From: Bacteroidia bacterium
GTDB taxonomy: Bacteria > Bacteroidota > Bacteroidia > J057 > JADKCL01
Length of the DNA: 64,000 nt
Assembly: GCA_020635905.1 (NCBI GenBank)
Contig: JACJYV010000004.1
Location: forward strand, 744,001-808,000
Direction of reading: 5' to 3'
Shown here: positions 17,389 to 24,935 of the stretch, in pieces
Position numbering within the stretch: the stretch's first letter is position 1
How the letters are laid out: each line of letters starts with the position of its first letter
Position numbers and translations under genes: made by a program
The notes under the pieces: generated by a model
What the model was told of the DNA's origin: nothing
Databases searched by the model: none
Seen by the model: the letters and a program-made list of their open reading frames with translations, nothing else

Positions 17389-18360
17389 TTACTTATCATC
17401 CTTGCCCATGTTGGAAATGGAATCACGCATATCCGTATCTGCCTCGATGTTGCGCAGTTTGTAATAATCCATTACCCCCAGGTTGCCGCTGCGGAAAGCT
17501 TCTGCCATCGCAAGGGGAATCATGGCTTCGGCTTCAATTACCTTGGCACGCATTTCCTGGGCACGGGCCGTAAATTCCTGCTCAGTGGCCACGGCCATGG
17601 CACGGCGTTCCTCAGCTTTTGCCCGGGCAACTTTGAGGTCGGCTTCGGCCTGGTCGGTCTGGAGCTTCGCTCCCACGTTTTCTCCAATGTCAATATCGGC
17701 AATGTCGATCGAAAGAATTGAGAAAGCCGTGCCGCTGTCCAGTCCCTTTTCAAGTACTTTTTTGGAAATGAGATCCGGGTTTTCGAGCACGTCCTTGTGG
17801 TTATTGGCCGAACCAATGGTGGTTACGATCCCTTCCCCTACCCTGGCCAGGATGGTTTCCTCACCAGCGCCACCCACCAGACGGTGGATATCTGCCCGCA
17901 GGGTGATCCTGCTCTTGGCGATCAGCTGGATGCCATCTTTGGCCACTGCAGCGACCGGGGGAGAATTTACCACCCGCGGCGTAACTGAGTCATGCACAGC
18001 CTGGTACACATCACGACCAGCCAGGTCAATGGCGGCTGCAAGCTTGAAATCCAGGTCAATATTGGCCTTATCAGCCGAAATGAGGGCGTCAATCACCCGA
18101 TTGATATTTCCTTTGGCCAGAAAGTGGGTTTCAATCTCCGTGATGGAAATTTTCAGCCCGGCTTTGGTGGATTTAATCAGGTTATTGACTACGATTGAAG
18201 GGGGAACTTTTCTCAATCGCATTCCAATCAGCTGTCCGATACTCACTTTGACCCCCGAAAAGAGAGCCGTGATCCAGAGGCCGACCGGCACAAAATAAAA
18301 AAAGAGTATGATGCCTACCAGGCATGCTACAATTACTACTCCGTAAAAAACTCCATCCAT
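17389..18360 (-). CDS. floA: Flotillin-like protein FloA
   Basis: 323 aa, close to the usual length. An N-terminal membrane anchor (VVIVACLVGIILFFYFVPVGLW, about 6-35) is followed by the FloA/UPF0365 SPFH-like body: IGMRLRKVPPSIVVNNLIKS, VNSPPVAAVAKDGIQLIAK, RITLRADIHRLVGGAGEETILARVGEGIV, and a C-terminal helix AKAEERRAMAVATEQEF. The family scaffolds functional membrane microdomains. It starts at ATG 18360. The downstream lipoprotein gene is 9 bp away, so the two may act together at the envelope; that is inference from position. Confidence 0.95.
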   Translation of the reverse strand: MDGVFYGVVIVACLVGIILFFYFVPVGLWITALFSGVKVSIGQLIGMRLRKVPPSIVVNNLIKSTKAGLKISITEIETHFLAKGNINRVIDALISADKANIDLDFKLAAAIDLAGRDVYQAVHDSVTPRVVNSPPVAAVAKDGIQLIAKSRITLRADIHRLVGGAGEETILARVGEGIVTTIGSANNHKDVLENPDLISKKVLEKGLDSGTAFSILSIDIADIDIGENVGAKLQTDQAEADLKVARAKAEERRAMAVATEQEFTARAQEMRAKVIEAEAMIPLAMAEAFRSGNLGVMDYYKLRNIEADTDMRDSISNMGKDDK

Positions 18361-18472
18361 GGTTATAGGGATTTTTGGTTAGATAATGCCTGAAGATAGA
18401 TAAAAATGTTGACGGATGGTAGTTTTTTAAATGCTTGTTTACAGTTCGGGTAAAAATGTTGAAAGTTGGAGG

Positions 18473-18503
18473 TTGGAAAGCCACTTGTGACAACCTATTT
18501 TTG
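18473..18503 (+). promoter_or_regulatory. Promoter of the transaldolase-type gene
   Basis: TTGG (18473-18476) and TATTTTTG (18496-18503) are 19 nt apart, a very good Bacteroidota -33/-7 match. The start codon at 18525 lies 21 nt downstream, leaving a short leader. Confidence 0.65.
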
Positions 18504-18524
18504 CGGCAGATTAACTGTTTGAAT

Positions 18525-19181
18525 ATGAAATTCTTTATTGATACTGCCGACCTCAAAGAAATCCGTGAAGCTGCCGACATGGGCGTGCTGGATGGAGTGA
18601 CCACCAATCCCAGCCTGATGGCCAAAGTGGGAGTTACTGATTTCAATGCCCACTACCTGGCCATTTGCAAAATGGCCAATGATGTGAGCGCAGAGGTGAT
18701 TTCCACGGATTACGAAGGAATGATGGCCGAAGCCAAAGAATTGATCGCCATCCACCCACATATCACCATCAAGATCCCCATGATCCCCGAAGGGGTCAAA
18801 GCCATCAAGGCCCTCACGGATATGGGCGTGCGCACCAATTGCACCCTGATTTTTTCCGCCATGCAGGCCCTGATTGCGGCCAAAGCAGGCGCCACTTATG
18901 TCTCCCCTTTCCTCGGTCGTCTGGACGATATTGGCCATAACGGCATGGAACTGGTGGGGCAAATCCGTCAGATTTTCGATAACTACGGCTACGAAACCCA
19001 GATTCTGGCAGCTTCCATCCGTCACCACATGCATGCCCTCGAAGCCGCCATCCATGGCGCTGATGTGGCCACCATGCCCCTGAGTGTGATCCTGCAGTTG
19101 ATGAAGCATCCCCTGACTTCGTCAGGGCTGGAAACTTTCCTGAAAGACCATCAGAAACTGATGGATAAGATTGGGAAGTGA
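18525..19181 (+). CDS. Transaldolase / fructose-6-phosphate aldolase family (TalC/FSA)
   Basis: 218 aa, the short single-domain type. The Schiff-base lysine is Lys83 in HITIKIPM; MKFFIDTADLKEIREAADMG, DGVTTNPSLMAKVG, and CTLIFSAMQALIAAKAGATYVSPFLGRLDDIG are family landmarks. ATG 18525 is chosen because it gives the conserved MKFFIDTA start and follows the promoter; upstream in-frame codons run into the promoter itself. It acts in the pentose phosphate pathway or as an F6P aldolase; in Bacteroidota this type is usually annotated as transaldolase. Specificity cannot be settled by reading. Confidence 0.93.
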   Translation: MKFFIDTADLKEIREAADMGVLDGVTTNPSLMAKVGVTDFNAHYLAICKMANDVSAEVISTDYEGMMAEAKELIAIHPHITIKIPMIPEGVKAIKALTDMGVRTNCTLIFSAMQALIAAKAGATYVSPFLGRLDDIGHNGMELVGQIRQIFDNYGYETQILAASIRHHMHALEAAIHGADVATMPLSVILQLMKHPLTSSGLETFLKDHQKLMDKIGK

Positions 19182-19642
19182 CAAGACGAAGTCGTTAGTC
19201 GTTAGTCCTAAGGAGGTTAGGGCAATTTAAGCGATAAGAAATTATCGCGAAATTTGAAGGTTGTGGTCATAATTTGGGTTGCCCTGGCGGGGCGGGCCTT
19301 CTTTACTCGTAGGTTTATTATTTTTCAAAGGTACTCGTGAATCTCCCCTTGGTCGATTTGTTAGAAAAAGAAGCAAAAAGCGCCAAAACCTAATCCCTGC
19401 CCCCTCACACCACAAATCCAGCGCACAAGGCCACCAAGCCGCCCTCCCGATAGCTATCAGGGACCCATCGCTCAAGGCCGCCCCCTGGTTTTGGCAAGGC
19501 CACCCCACCTTGATTGGCTTCGCCAAAAAGGACTTCCTATTGCGGCGTCAATCCCTGAGATTGATATTCTAAGAAGGTGTCAAGCATTCAGCAATGCAGG
19601 ACAAACCTTGTTTCCTGAATTGACACCCCACAACCACCCAAT
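19182..19642. other. Gene-free stretch with palindrome and a possible dispersed repeat
   Basis: No convincing gene. Near 19190 GTCGTTA is directly repeated; CGATAA-GAAA-TTATCG at about 19231-19246 can form a weak hairpin without a T run. At 19446-19462 is a near-palindrome CCCGATAGCTATCAGGG. A 97-codon open frame on the plus strand (19279-19572) is basic and Pro/His/Ser rich (RKRSKKRQ, PAPSHHKSSAQGHQA) and has no recognisable domain. Similar small peptides turn up in many Bacteroidota annotations, in my recollection, so the conserved object may be the DNA. Confidence 0.4.
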
Positions 19643-21040
19643 CTACCCCCTTTTCATCAAGCCCTTCATCCATTGGTCGAGGCGGGTGATGATTTCAAAA
19701 TTGAAACTGGTGCGGTATAATTGGGCCATTTGACCCGAATTGCGGGCCTGTATGCCATCTTCCATGCTCCCCACTTTGATCATGCCGTGGTCCGTGCCTT
19801 CCACCAGTTGAAATTCGCCTTTACCAGGGTGGTACTGATTCACAATTCGCACGATTTCCTTTTGCGCATCCGGAGTCAGGGCTTCAAAATCAGCTTCTCC
19901 AAAGAGACTTAAGACGTATTTGTCGAGCTCAGCCCACACCCGGGTCATGTTGAGGTTTTCAATGTCCTGCCAGAATTTCTGATTGCGGTCAAACAGCATT
20001 ACGCCCCCGTCGTACATGAAATCACGGTCCAAAAGCAGCTTAAAATCAGGATTTTGGGCCACTTCCTGGACATCCTTACCCAACACGTAGTGTTGGTAGA
20101 GCAGGTCCTTATAGGTGCGCAGATCTTTTTCATTTTCCAGATAATCCACCCCAGAACGCGGATTCTGGAATCTGAGCATGGTGGTCAGGTACTCGCTCCA
20201 GGGCAAATGGGTCGTGCCGTAGATGGCCACCCCTTTGACAGCCGGGTCCTGAGCCAGAATTGGCGCCTGCAATCCACCCAGGGAATGCCCAAAAAGGAAA
20301 ATATTTCCCTTGTCAATGAAATCGTATTCCAGCAACTTTTTCAGCCCGGCCTCCCAGACTTTTTGCTCCTGGTGAAAATCCATGTCAAAGCAACTGGGCG
20401 TATTCTGACAATCCCCCATCCCGGATTTTTCCACCCTGAAAACGGCGTAACCCAAAGCGGTCAGGCTATCCACCAAATGGGCATAAGGATGCCAGGCAGG
20501 CAGATTATCGTAAGTAGCGCAGTTGTAACCAGGAATCAGAAAGAGGACGGGGAAGGGCCCCTTTCCTTTATTGGGACGGGTAATGAGGGTGCGCAAATAG
20601 CCTTTTTCAAACGGAACCTGGGAGTAAATCACTTCGCCATGGGAATTCTTTTCCAGGGGTTTTCCCACCACTTTCCCCTTTAGTTTCACCTTTTTGCCAT
20701 CCCTCCAGACCAGGTACTCGATTTTGTCTCCTTCACGCAGATTCTGATGGGGTGATTTTCTGAAAGTAGTGATATCACTGATCTTAAACTGATTGATTTC
20801 CAGAATGATATCTCCCTCTTTGATTTGCAGGGATTCCGCAGTGGAGCCGGGAAAAATGTGAATCACCAATACCCCGTTATGATCGGGCAGGCCCGCCTTT
20901 TGGGCGGTGGAATCTGCCAAAGGCATGATCTGAGCCCCCCAGGTCGCCTGACGGGGCAGGGTATTTTGAGCAAACAGATTACCCGCAAAGGCAATTAATC
21001 CCAATAAAAGCAGACATAAACAGAGTTTTCGCATGAGCAT
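19643..21040 (-). CDS. Secreted PDZ-domain alpha/beta hydrolase
   Basis: 465 aa. A signal peptide ends near NLFAQ. PDZ domain about 35-125 (GVLVIHIFPGSTAESLQIKEGDIILEIN). Alpha/beta hydrolase domain about 145-460, with the oxyanion region FPVLFLIPGYNCATYDN, nucleophile Ser253 in FGHSLGGLQ, and the likely catalytic His in EGTDHGMI near 425. The cysteine-containing loop DCQNTPSCFD is an unusual insertion. Likely a periplasmic esterase or peptidase; a PDZ fused to a hydrolase could help bind extended peptides. The substrate is unknown. ATG 21034 is an equally possible start. It stands alone. Confidence 0.85.
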   Translation of the reverse strand: MLMRKLCLCLLLLGLIAFAGNLFAQNTLPRQATWGAQIMPLADSTAQKAGLPDHNGVLVIHIFPGSTAESLQIKEGDIILEINQFKISDITTFRKSPHQNLREGDKIEYLVWRDGKKVKLKGKVVGKPLEKNSHGEVIYSQVPFEKGYLRTLITRPNKGKGPFPVLFLIPGYNCATYDNLPAWHPYAHLVDSLTALGYAVFRVEKSGMGDCQNTPSCFDMDFHQEQKVWEAGLKKLLEYDFIDKGNIFLFGHSLGGLQAPILAQDPAVKGVAIYGTTHLPWSEYLTTMLRFQNPRSGVDYLENEKDLRTYKDLLYQHYVLGKDVQEVAQNPDFKLLLDRDFMYDGGVMLFDRNQKFWQDIENLNMTRVWAELDKYVLSLFGEADFEALTPDAQKEIVRIVNQYHPGKGEFQLVEGTDHGMIKVGSMEDGIQARNSGQMAQLYRTSFNFEIITRLDQWMKGLMKRG

Positions 21041-21173
21041 CCATGTTATTTGATCCTCAATTTACGGTGCGTCCTTCGGGCCCGTTTACGGAAAATTGCT
21101 CATTTCGAAAAACGATCCCCATTCAGGCTTACTTGCGTAATTTTTGTGGAAAACAGCTCGTAGTGGAAAGTAT

Positions 21174-21339
21174 CGCAAAGTTCCCAAAGATTTTTTGGTC
21201 CATATTCCGTTGGCTGAGGTAGCAAAGAACGCTAAGCAAGCCTTTTCAAATACGTTTTATCTTTGGGATCCCGAAAGCTTTCGGGATTGCTCCCTCCAAC
21301 CCACGAAACGCGGAAAACAACCCCTTTGCGCCCTTTGCG
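21174..21339. repeat. Possible inverted-repeat-bounded element
   Basis: CGCAAAGTTCCCAAAG (21174-21189) and CTTTGCGCCCTTTGCG (21324-21339) are imperfect inverted repeats (13 of 16 positions). Inside, ATCCCGAAAGCTTTCGGGAT (21268-21287) is a perfect 20-bp palindrome. AGCAAAGAACGCTAAGC (about 21222) looks like a further decayed unit. No target duplication is obvious. The segment lies between the convergent ends and starts of two minus-strand genes and holds no ORF. Confidence 0.45.
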
Positions 21340-21374
21340 TGACCATAAATTCCTCAAATTAACCCAGAGGCCAC

Positions 21375-22364
21375 TCAGGCCCGGTAAGAATTAATTCGCC
21401 GAAACTCGCTGGGCGAAACCGCATAATGCTTTTTGAAGGTGCCTGAAAAGGAGAAAATGTCTGTAAATCCACACAGATTGGCGATTTCGTCCACGGGTTT
21501 TTCCGTGAAGCGCAAATACCGCCGGCTGACTTCCAGCCTTTTGGTGATCAGATACTGACGGGGTGACGTACCAAACGCCTGTTTGAAGGTACGGAGGAAA
21601 TGGTACTTGGAGAGACAGGCCTCGCGTGCAAGGAGATCATTGTCAATCTTTTCCGAGTACTTTTCCTCAATGAGGTTTTTGGCGAGGTGGAGCCGCCGGA
21701 AAAGCTCTTCCCGGGTCGATTCCTTGAGTGAAGTAAGAGATTGCATTTCGTTGAATGAAGTGGTTTGCTCACAGAGAAGGGCCTCTGCAAGTCCGTAATA
21801 GAATTCTTCAGTGTCACTGAAATCATCTCTCACAATCTTAGTCTTCACGTCGTGCAGGACGCGTCCAAAACGATGGCTGCTTAATGAATGGGTATTTAAG
21901 AAAAAACCTGGAACCCAACCCGGACCTGCTTCCACAGGATTCTCCAGAATTTCAGACCATTTTTTATGGATCTGACCGGATACGTCCTGCATTAAAGCCT
22001 GCCCCAGATAAATGCAAATTCCCTCCACGGGTTGCGGAGAGGTAAAATCGCAAATGTAATCTGTACCGCGGTCCACCAGCAAAAATTCGCCCTGTTTCAG
22101 GGTTTTGGTGCCTGTGCGAAAATGATAAGTTTCATTTCCATGCAGCACCATTTTTAAAGAAAGAGAAGTGGAAGTTTCCTGCGTTTGAAAATGGGAAAGG
22201 TTGGAATGGATCGTGCAATTATCCGCTTTTTGGCGGTAAGAAAAGAGGTTATGTGGGTTTAAACGCAGAACCACGCGGTGTTTGGGATTAGAGGTTTGAT
22301 CATTTTTACGCAGAAAAACAGGAAAGGATATGTCGCGGGCTGGCAAATCTGCATCGGGATTCAT
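21375..22364 (-). CDS. AraC-family transcriptional regulator
   Basis: 329 aa from ATG 22364; a TTG seven codons earlier is less likely. The N-terminal half is a cupin-like sensor (about 60-160; ETYHFRTGTKTLKQGEFLLVDRGTDYICDF in outline). The C-terminal AraC domain has two helix-turn-helices (about 235-325): LARYLARE-type DNDLLAREACLSKYHFLRTFKQAFGTSPRQYLITKRL, then PVDEIANLCGFTDIFSFSGTFKKHYAVSPSEFR. The effector and targets are unknown. The divergent lipoprotein gene starts about 100 bp away and is the most obvious candidate target. Confidence 0.93.
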   Translation of the reverse strand: MNPDADLPARDISFPVFLRKNDQTSNPKHRVVLRLNPHNLFSYRQKADNCTIHSNLSHFQTQETSTSLSLKMVLHGNETYHFRTGTKTLKQGEFLLVDRGTDYICDFTSPQPVEGICIYLGQALMQDVSGQIHKKWSEILENPVEAGPGWVPGFFLNTHSLSSHRFGRVLHDVKTKIVRDDFSDTEEFYYGLAEALLCEQTTSFNEMQSLTSLKESTREELFRRLHLAKNLIEEKYSEKIDNDLLAREACLSKYHFLRTFKQAFGTSPRQYLITKRLEVSRRYLRFTEKPVDEIANLCGFTDIFSFSGTFKKHYAVSPSEFRRINSYRA

Positions 22365-22465
22365 TTTGCCCAAACTTTGCAACAAGAGAGGGAATTTGAT
22401 CAGGATATATTTTGGATGTGTTGGAGGGAAGGATTAATTTGGAATAATCTTTAACAGAGAGAGTT

Positions 22466-22873
22466 ATGAGTAATTTCAGGAAATTCAAATTGATTTGTGC
22501 GGTATTTCTGCCTTTGTCCGCCATGCTGCTTTCCCTTCCCGCCTGCGGCCCTAAGGACGACGATCCAACAGATATTACCCCCGACAGCACCACCTCTCTT
22601 ACCTTCAGGTTGTATGAGCAGAGCGTGGATACAGGTCCGTTTGCTGTAGGTGCCCTGGTCGGTCTGGCCGCCACGGATGTACAACGCGACAATGGAATTT
22701 TCCTTTTCAGCCGCACTTCAGATCAGGTGGGCGTCGCAAAATTTACCGCCATTGACACCATTACTTATTATTATAACATTCAATGGGTAAGTCCCATGAA
22801 CGTGCAAAAAGTCAAAAAGGGAACCGTAAAATTGTCTGTTGCGGAAAAGAAAACCCTGTTTTTTGCCTTGTAA
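22466..22873 (+). CDS. Small lipoprotein of unknown function
   Basis: 135 aa with a type II signal peptide and lipobox SLPAC. An acidic spacer (GPKDDDPTDITPDS) follows the lipidated Cys, then a single beta-rich domain (TFRLYEQSVDTGPFAVGALVGLAATDVQRDNG, FTAIDTITYYYNIQW). It has a carboxypeptidase-regulatory-like look (a modified beta sandwich), but this is not certain. It is divergent from the AraC gene and convergent with the rhomboid gene, with only 4 bp between the ends. Confidence 0.7.
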   Translation: MSNFRKFKLICAVFLPLSAMLLSLPACGPKDDDPTDITPDSTTSLTFRLYEQSVDTGPFAVGALVGLAATDVQRDNGIFLFSRTSDQVGVAKFTAIDTITYYYNIQWVSPMNVQKVKKGTVKLSVAEKKTLFFAL

Positions 22874-22877
22874 TTGC

Positions 22878-23801
22878 TCAGGCCTGACCAGGCTGATCTG
22901 AATCTGAGGCCGAACGGCCGCCGGGCCCGTTTCGCTTATTGATCTGATCACTCAGGTAATACAATCTTGATTTTTCCTGCTCGGAAAGGCTGCCCAATCC
23001 CTTCCTGGCCACCTTATCCAGCAATTCATCCAGTTCCCGCTGCCGCATTTTTGCAGGAGAATCTCCTCTTTCATATACCACTTTCATCTTCGTTTTACGG
23101 GCTCCTCCTCCCCCACCTGTCTGGCCTGATTTCACCTTCTGAAACCAGATTTCAAAGGCCACCATTTTGCCGGGGGTCAGGTAGAGGTAAAAATAAAATG
23201 CCATGGGCAAAACCATCAGCAAGATCATCCACCAGTGAGTTTGCAGGATTTCAGGATTAATCACCACCCCAAAAATCATCCCCACAATGGCCCCGCCCAG
23301 GTGTGCGTCGTGGCCAATATTTCCCGAACGTGTTTTCATGCCATAGAGGGAATACAAAACAAATAATATGGCAAACAGCCAACCCGGGATAATTCCAAAA
23401 ATGCGAACCAGATCAGGATCAATGAAAACCGTGGCAAATATTACCCCGCTCACTGCCCCTGAAGCCCCTACCGCACTGTAATAGGGATCATTGCGATGCA
23501 TAAACAGGGACAATAAGCCCCCACCCGCCAGACTCGCGAGGTAGGTTACCAGAAATATCATGCTACCCTGAAAATATTCAAGAAATTTCCCAAAAGAGTA
23601 CAGGGAAATCATGTTGAAAATGAGGTGCATCCAGTTTCCGTGCAGGAAAGCTGAGGTCAGGAGGCGCTCATATTGCTTCTGGATGTTGATGGCGTGAACC
23701 TGAAAAAGATAGCGGGCGAAAAAATCGCGGTTTTGAAAGGCGTAGGCGCTCACCCCCAGATTCAATACAATAAGACAAAGCGTAAATAAAGGTTCGCCCA
23801 T
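22878..23801 (-). CDS. Rhomboid-family intramembrane serine protease
   Basis: 307 aa with about six membrane segments. Catalytic Ser114 lies in GASGAVSG and the partner His167 in GHDAHLGG. The loop-1 and TM2 motif FLHGNWMHLIFNM (HxxxN) is intact, so the protease should be active. A soluble tail (about 205-307) is Lys/Arg rich, contains LDELLDKVARKGLGSLSEQEKSRLYYLS, and ends in a Pro/Gly/Ser low-complexity stretch; this looks like the short helical domain common in Bacteroidota rhomboids. Substrates are unknown. Its start is divergent from the SRPBCC gene at 23895. Confidence 0.93.
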   Translation of the reverse strand: MGEPLFTLCLIVLNLGVSAYAFQNRDFFARYLFQVHAINIQKQYERLLTSAFLHGNWMHLIFNMISLYSFGKFLEYFQGSMIFLVTYLASLAGGGLLSLFMHRNDPYYSAVGASGAVSGVIFATVFIDPDLVRIFGIIPGWLFAILFVLYSLYGMKTRSGNIGHDAHLGGAIVGMIFGVVINPEILQTHWWMILLMVLPMAFYFYLYLTPGKMVAFEIWFQKVKSGQTGGGGGARKTKMKVVYERGDSPAKMRQRELDELLDKVARKGLGSLSEQEKSRLYYLSDQINKRNGPGGRSASDSDQPGQA

Positions 23802-23894
23802 TTTTTATAAGTTTAGTTGGTCCAATTTATTAAATAATGTTTGAAATTGTATTTTAATACCTTTTCGAAAAAATGACCGTCTGGGTTCTGGATT

Positions 23895-24458
23895 ATGAAA
23901 ATTTTTAAGAAAATATTGGTGGGCATTGCCATTTTGGGCCTGGTGCTGGTCGTAGCCAGCAATTTTCTCCCCTCCTCCTACTCCGTTACCCGCGAGTTGA
24001 CCCTTGGGGCCAGCCCTGAACGTGTTTATGAGGCGGTTTCCAATCTCGAAACCTGGGAAAAGTGGGCGACTTTCTCATTGCCCGCCGAACCCAATGCCAC
24101 CATCATTTACGGAGACACCACTGCGGGCGCAGGCGCCCGGAAAAAGTGGAGCCTCATTCCCAAAAAGGAATACGGCGAAAAACAAAAGGAAATCCCCCTG
24201 GGATGGATCAGGATCAAATCTGCTGAAAAGCCAGCCAGGGTAACTTTTTCTTATACCATGGACGCAGAAGAGCACCTGGTTGATGGAGAAATTTTACTCA
24301 CTAAAGTCAGTGAAAACGAAACCAAAGTTTCCTGGACCTTCAGTGGCAATTTCAGGAAACAGCCCTTTGAAAAGTACCTTGGCCTTTGGATCGACAGTCT
24401 TTTGGGCAAAAGGATTTCGGAAACTTTGGAGAAATTGAATGATTTCTGCCAAAAATAA
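23895..24458 (+). CDS. SRPBCC-family (polyketide cyclase-like) membrane-anchored protein
   Basis: 187 aa. One N-terminal membrane segment (KILVGIAILGLVLVVASNF) is followed by an SRPBCC fold (about 35-185): TRELTLGASPERVYEAVSNLETWEKWATF, then VSWTFSGNFRKQPFEKYLGLWID. The family binds small hydrophobic ligands. Nothing in the neighbourhood suggests which. It is convergent with the repeat-protein gene, with 5 bp between their ends. Confidence 0.85.
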   Translation: MKIFKKILVGIAILGLVLVVASNFLPSSYSVTRELTLGASPERVYEAVSNLETWEKWATFSLPAEPNATIIYGDTTAGAGARKKWSLIPKKEYGEKQKEIPLGWIRIKSAEKPARVTFSYTMDAEEHLVDGEILLTKVSENETKVSWTFSGNFRKQPFEKYLGLWIDSLLGKRISETLEKLNDFCQK

Positions 24459-24463
24459 ACCCA

Positions 24464-24787
24464 TCAGTGCTTTTTCCAGCCTGCGTCAGATTTCCAGTCC
24501 GTGTAGTAAATCACGATATCCGCTTCTGACTTCCACTCAGTAAAGTAGATTTTCCAGTCTGCGTCGCTTTTCCATTCGGTCGTGTACCAAATCCCGCTGT
24601 CCTCCTTTGCATCAGATTTCCAGTCAGTTTTGTACACCACCATGTTCGCATCGCTTTTCCAGTCAGTTACATACACGATTTTGTCGGCATCGCTTTTCCA
24701 TTCCGTCACATATACCACCTGGGCAGAGAGTTGATTCACTCCCAAACCCAGCAGCAGGAACATAACCAAAAAACCAATTCTTTTCAT
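24464..24787 (-). CDS. Small secreted protein of six WKSDA repeats (DUF6150-like)
   Basis: 107 aa: a signal peptide ending near NQLSAQ and then six tandem repeats of about 13 residues, consensus [VI]YxT[DE]WKSDAD. The third repeat carries a KEDSG insert and the last ends AGWKKH. The spacing and the ...IWYTTEWKSDADWKIYFTEW pattern match my memory of DUF6150 (Septknot-type) proteins of Bacteroidota, in which repeats read [VI]YxVDYKYxAD; this naming is unverified. Here a signal peptide is present. Function unknown; a compact knot-like beta solenoid is plausible. A MITE-like element lies 26 bp upstream of its start. Confidence 0.8.
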   Translation of the reverse strand: MKRIGFLVMFLLLGLGVNQLSAQVVYVTEWKSDADKIVYVTDWKSDANMVVYKTDWKSDAKEDSGIWYTTEWKSDADWKIYFTEWKSEADIVIYYTDWKSDAGWKKH

Positions 24788-24813
24788 TTTATCAGAGCTT
24801 TGAATTTAATTAT

Positions 24814-24935
24814 GGGCACCTTTAAAAACAAGGAAGGTCAGGGCGGACACAGTTGCAGACAGCGGAGTTTACCGGGGTAAATGAGCATTTCTGAAACAAG
24901 TCCAACGCAGAGATTCAAAGTTTTTAGGGGTTCCC
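24814..24935. mobile_element. MITE-like element, copy 2 (122 bp)
   Basis: Ends GGGCACCTTTAAAAAC (24814-24829) and GTTTTTAGGGGTTCCC (24920-24935) are imperfect terminal inverted repeats. TTAT flanks both sides (24810-24813 and 24936-24939); the right copy overlaps the stop codon of the 1554-aa gene. An internal hairpin TTTACC-GG-GGTAAA sits mid-element (about 24869-24882). No ORF. Confidence 0.82.

Noticed and set aside
19231..19246. Terminator of the transaldolase gene (CGATAA-GAAA-TTATCG).
   Set aside because: The stem is short and AT-rich, and no T run follows.
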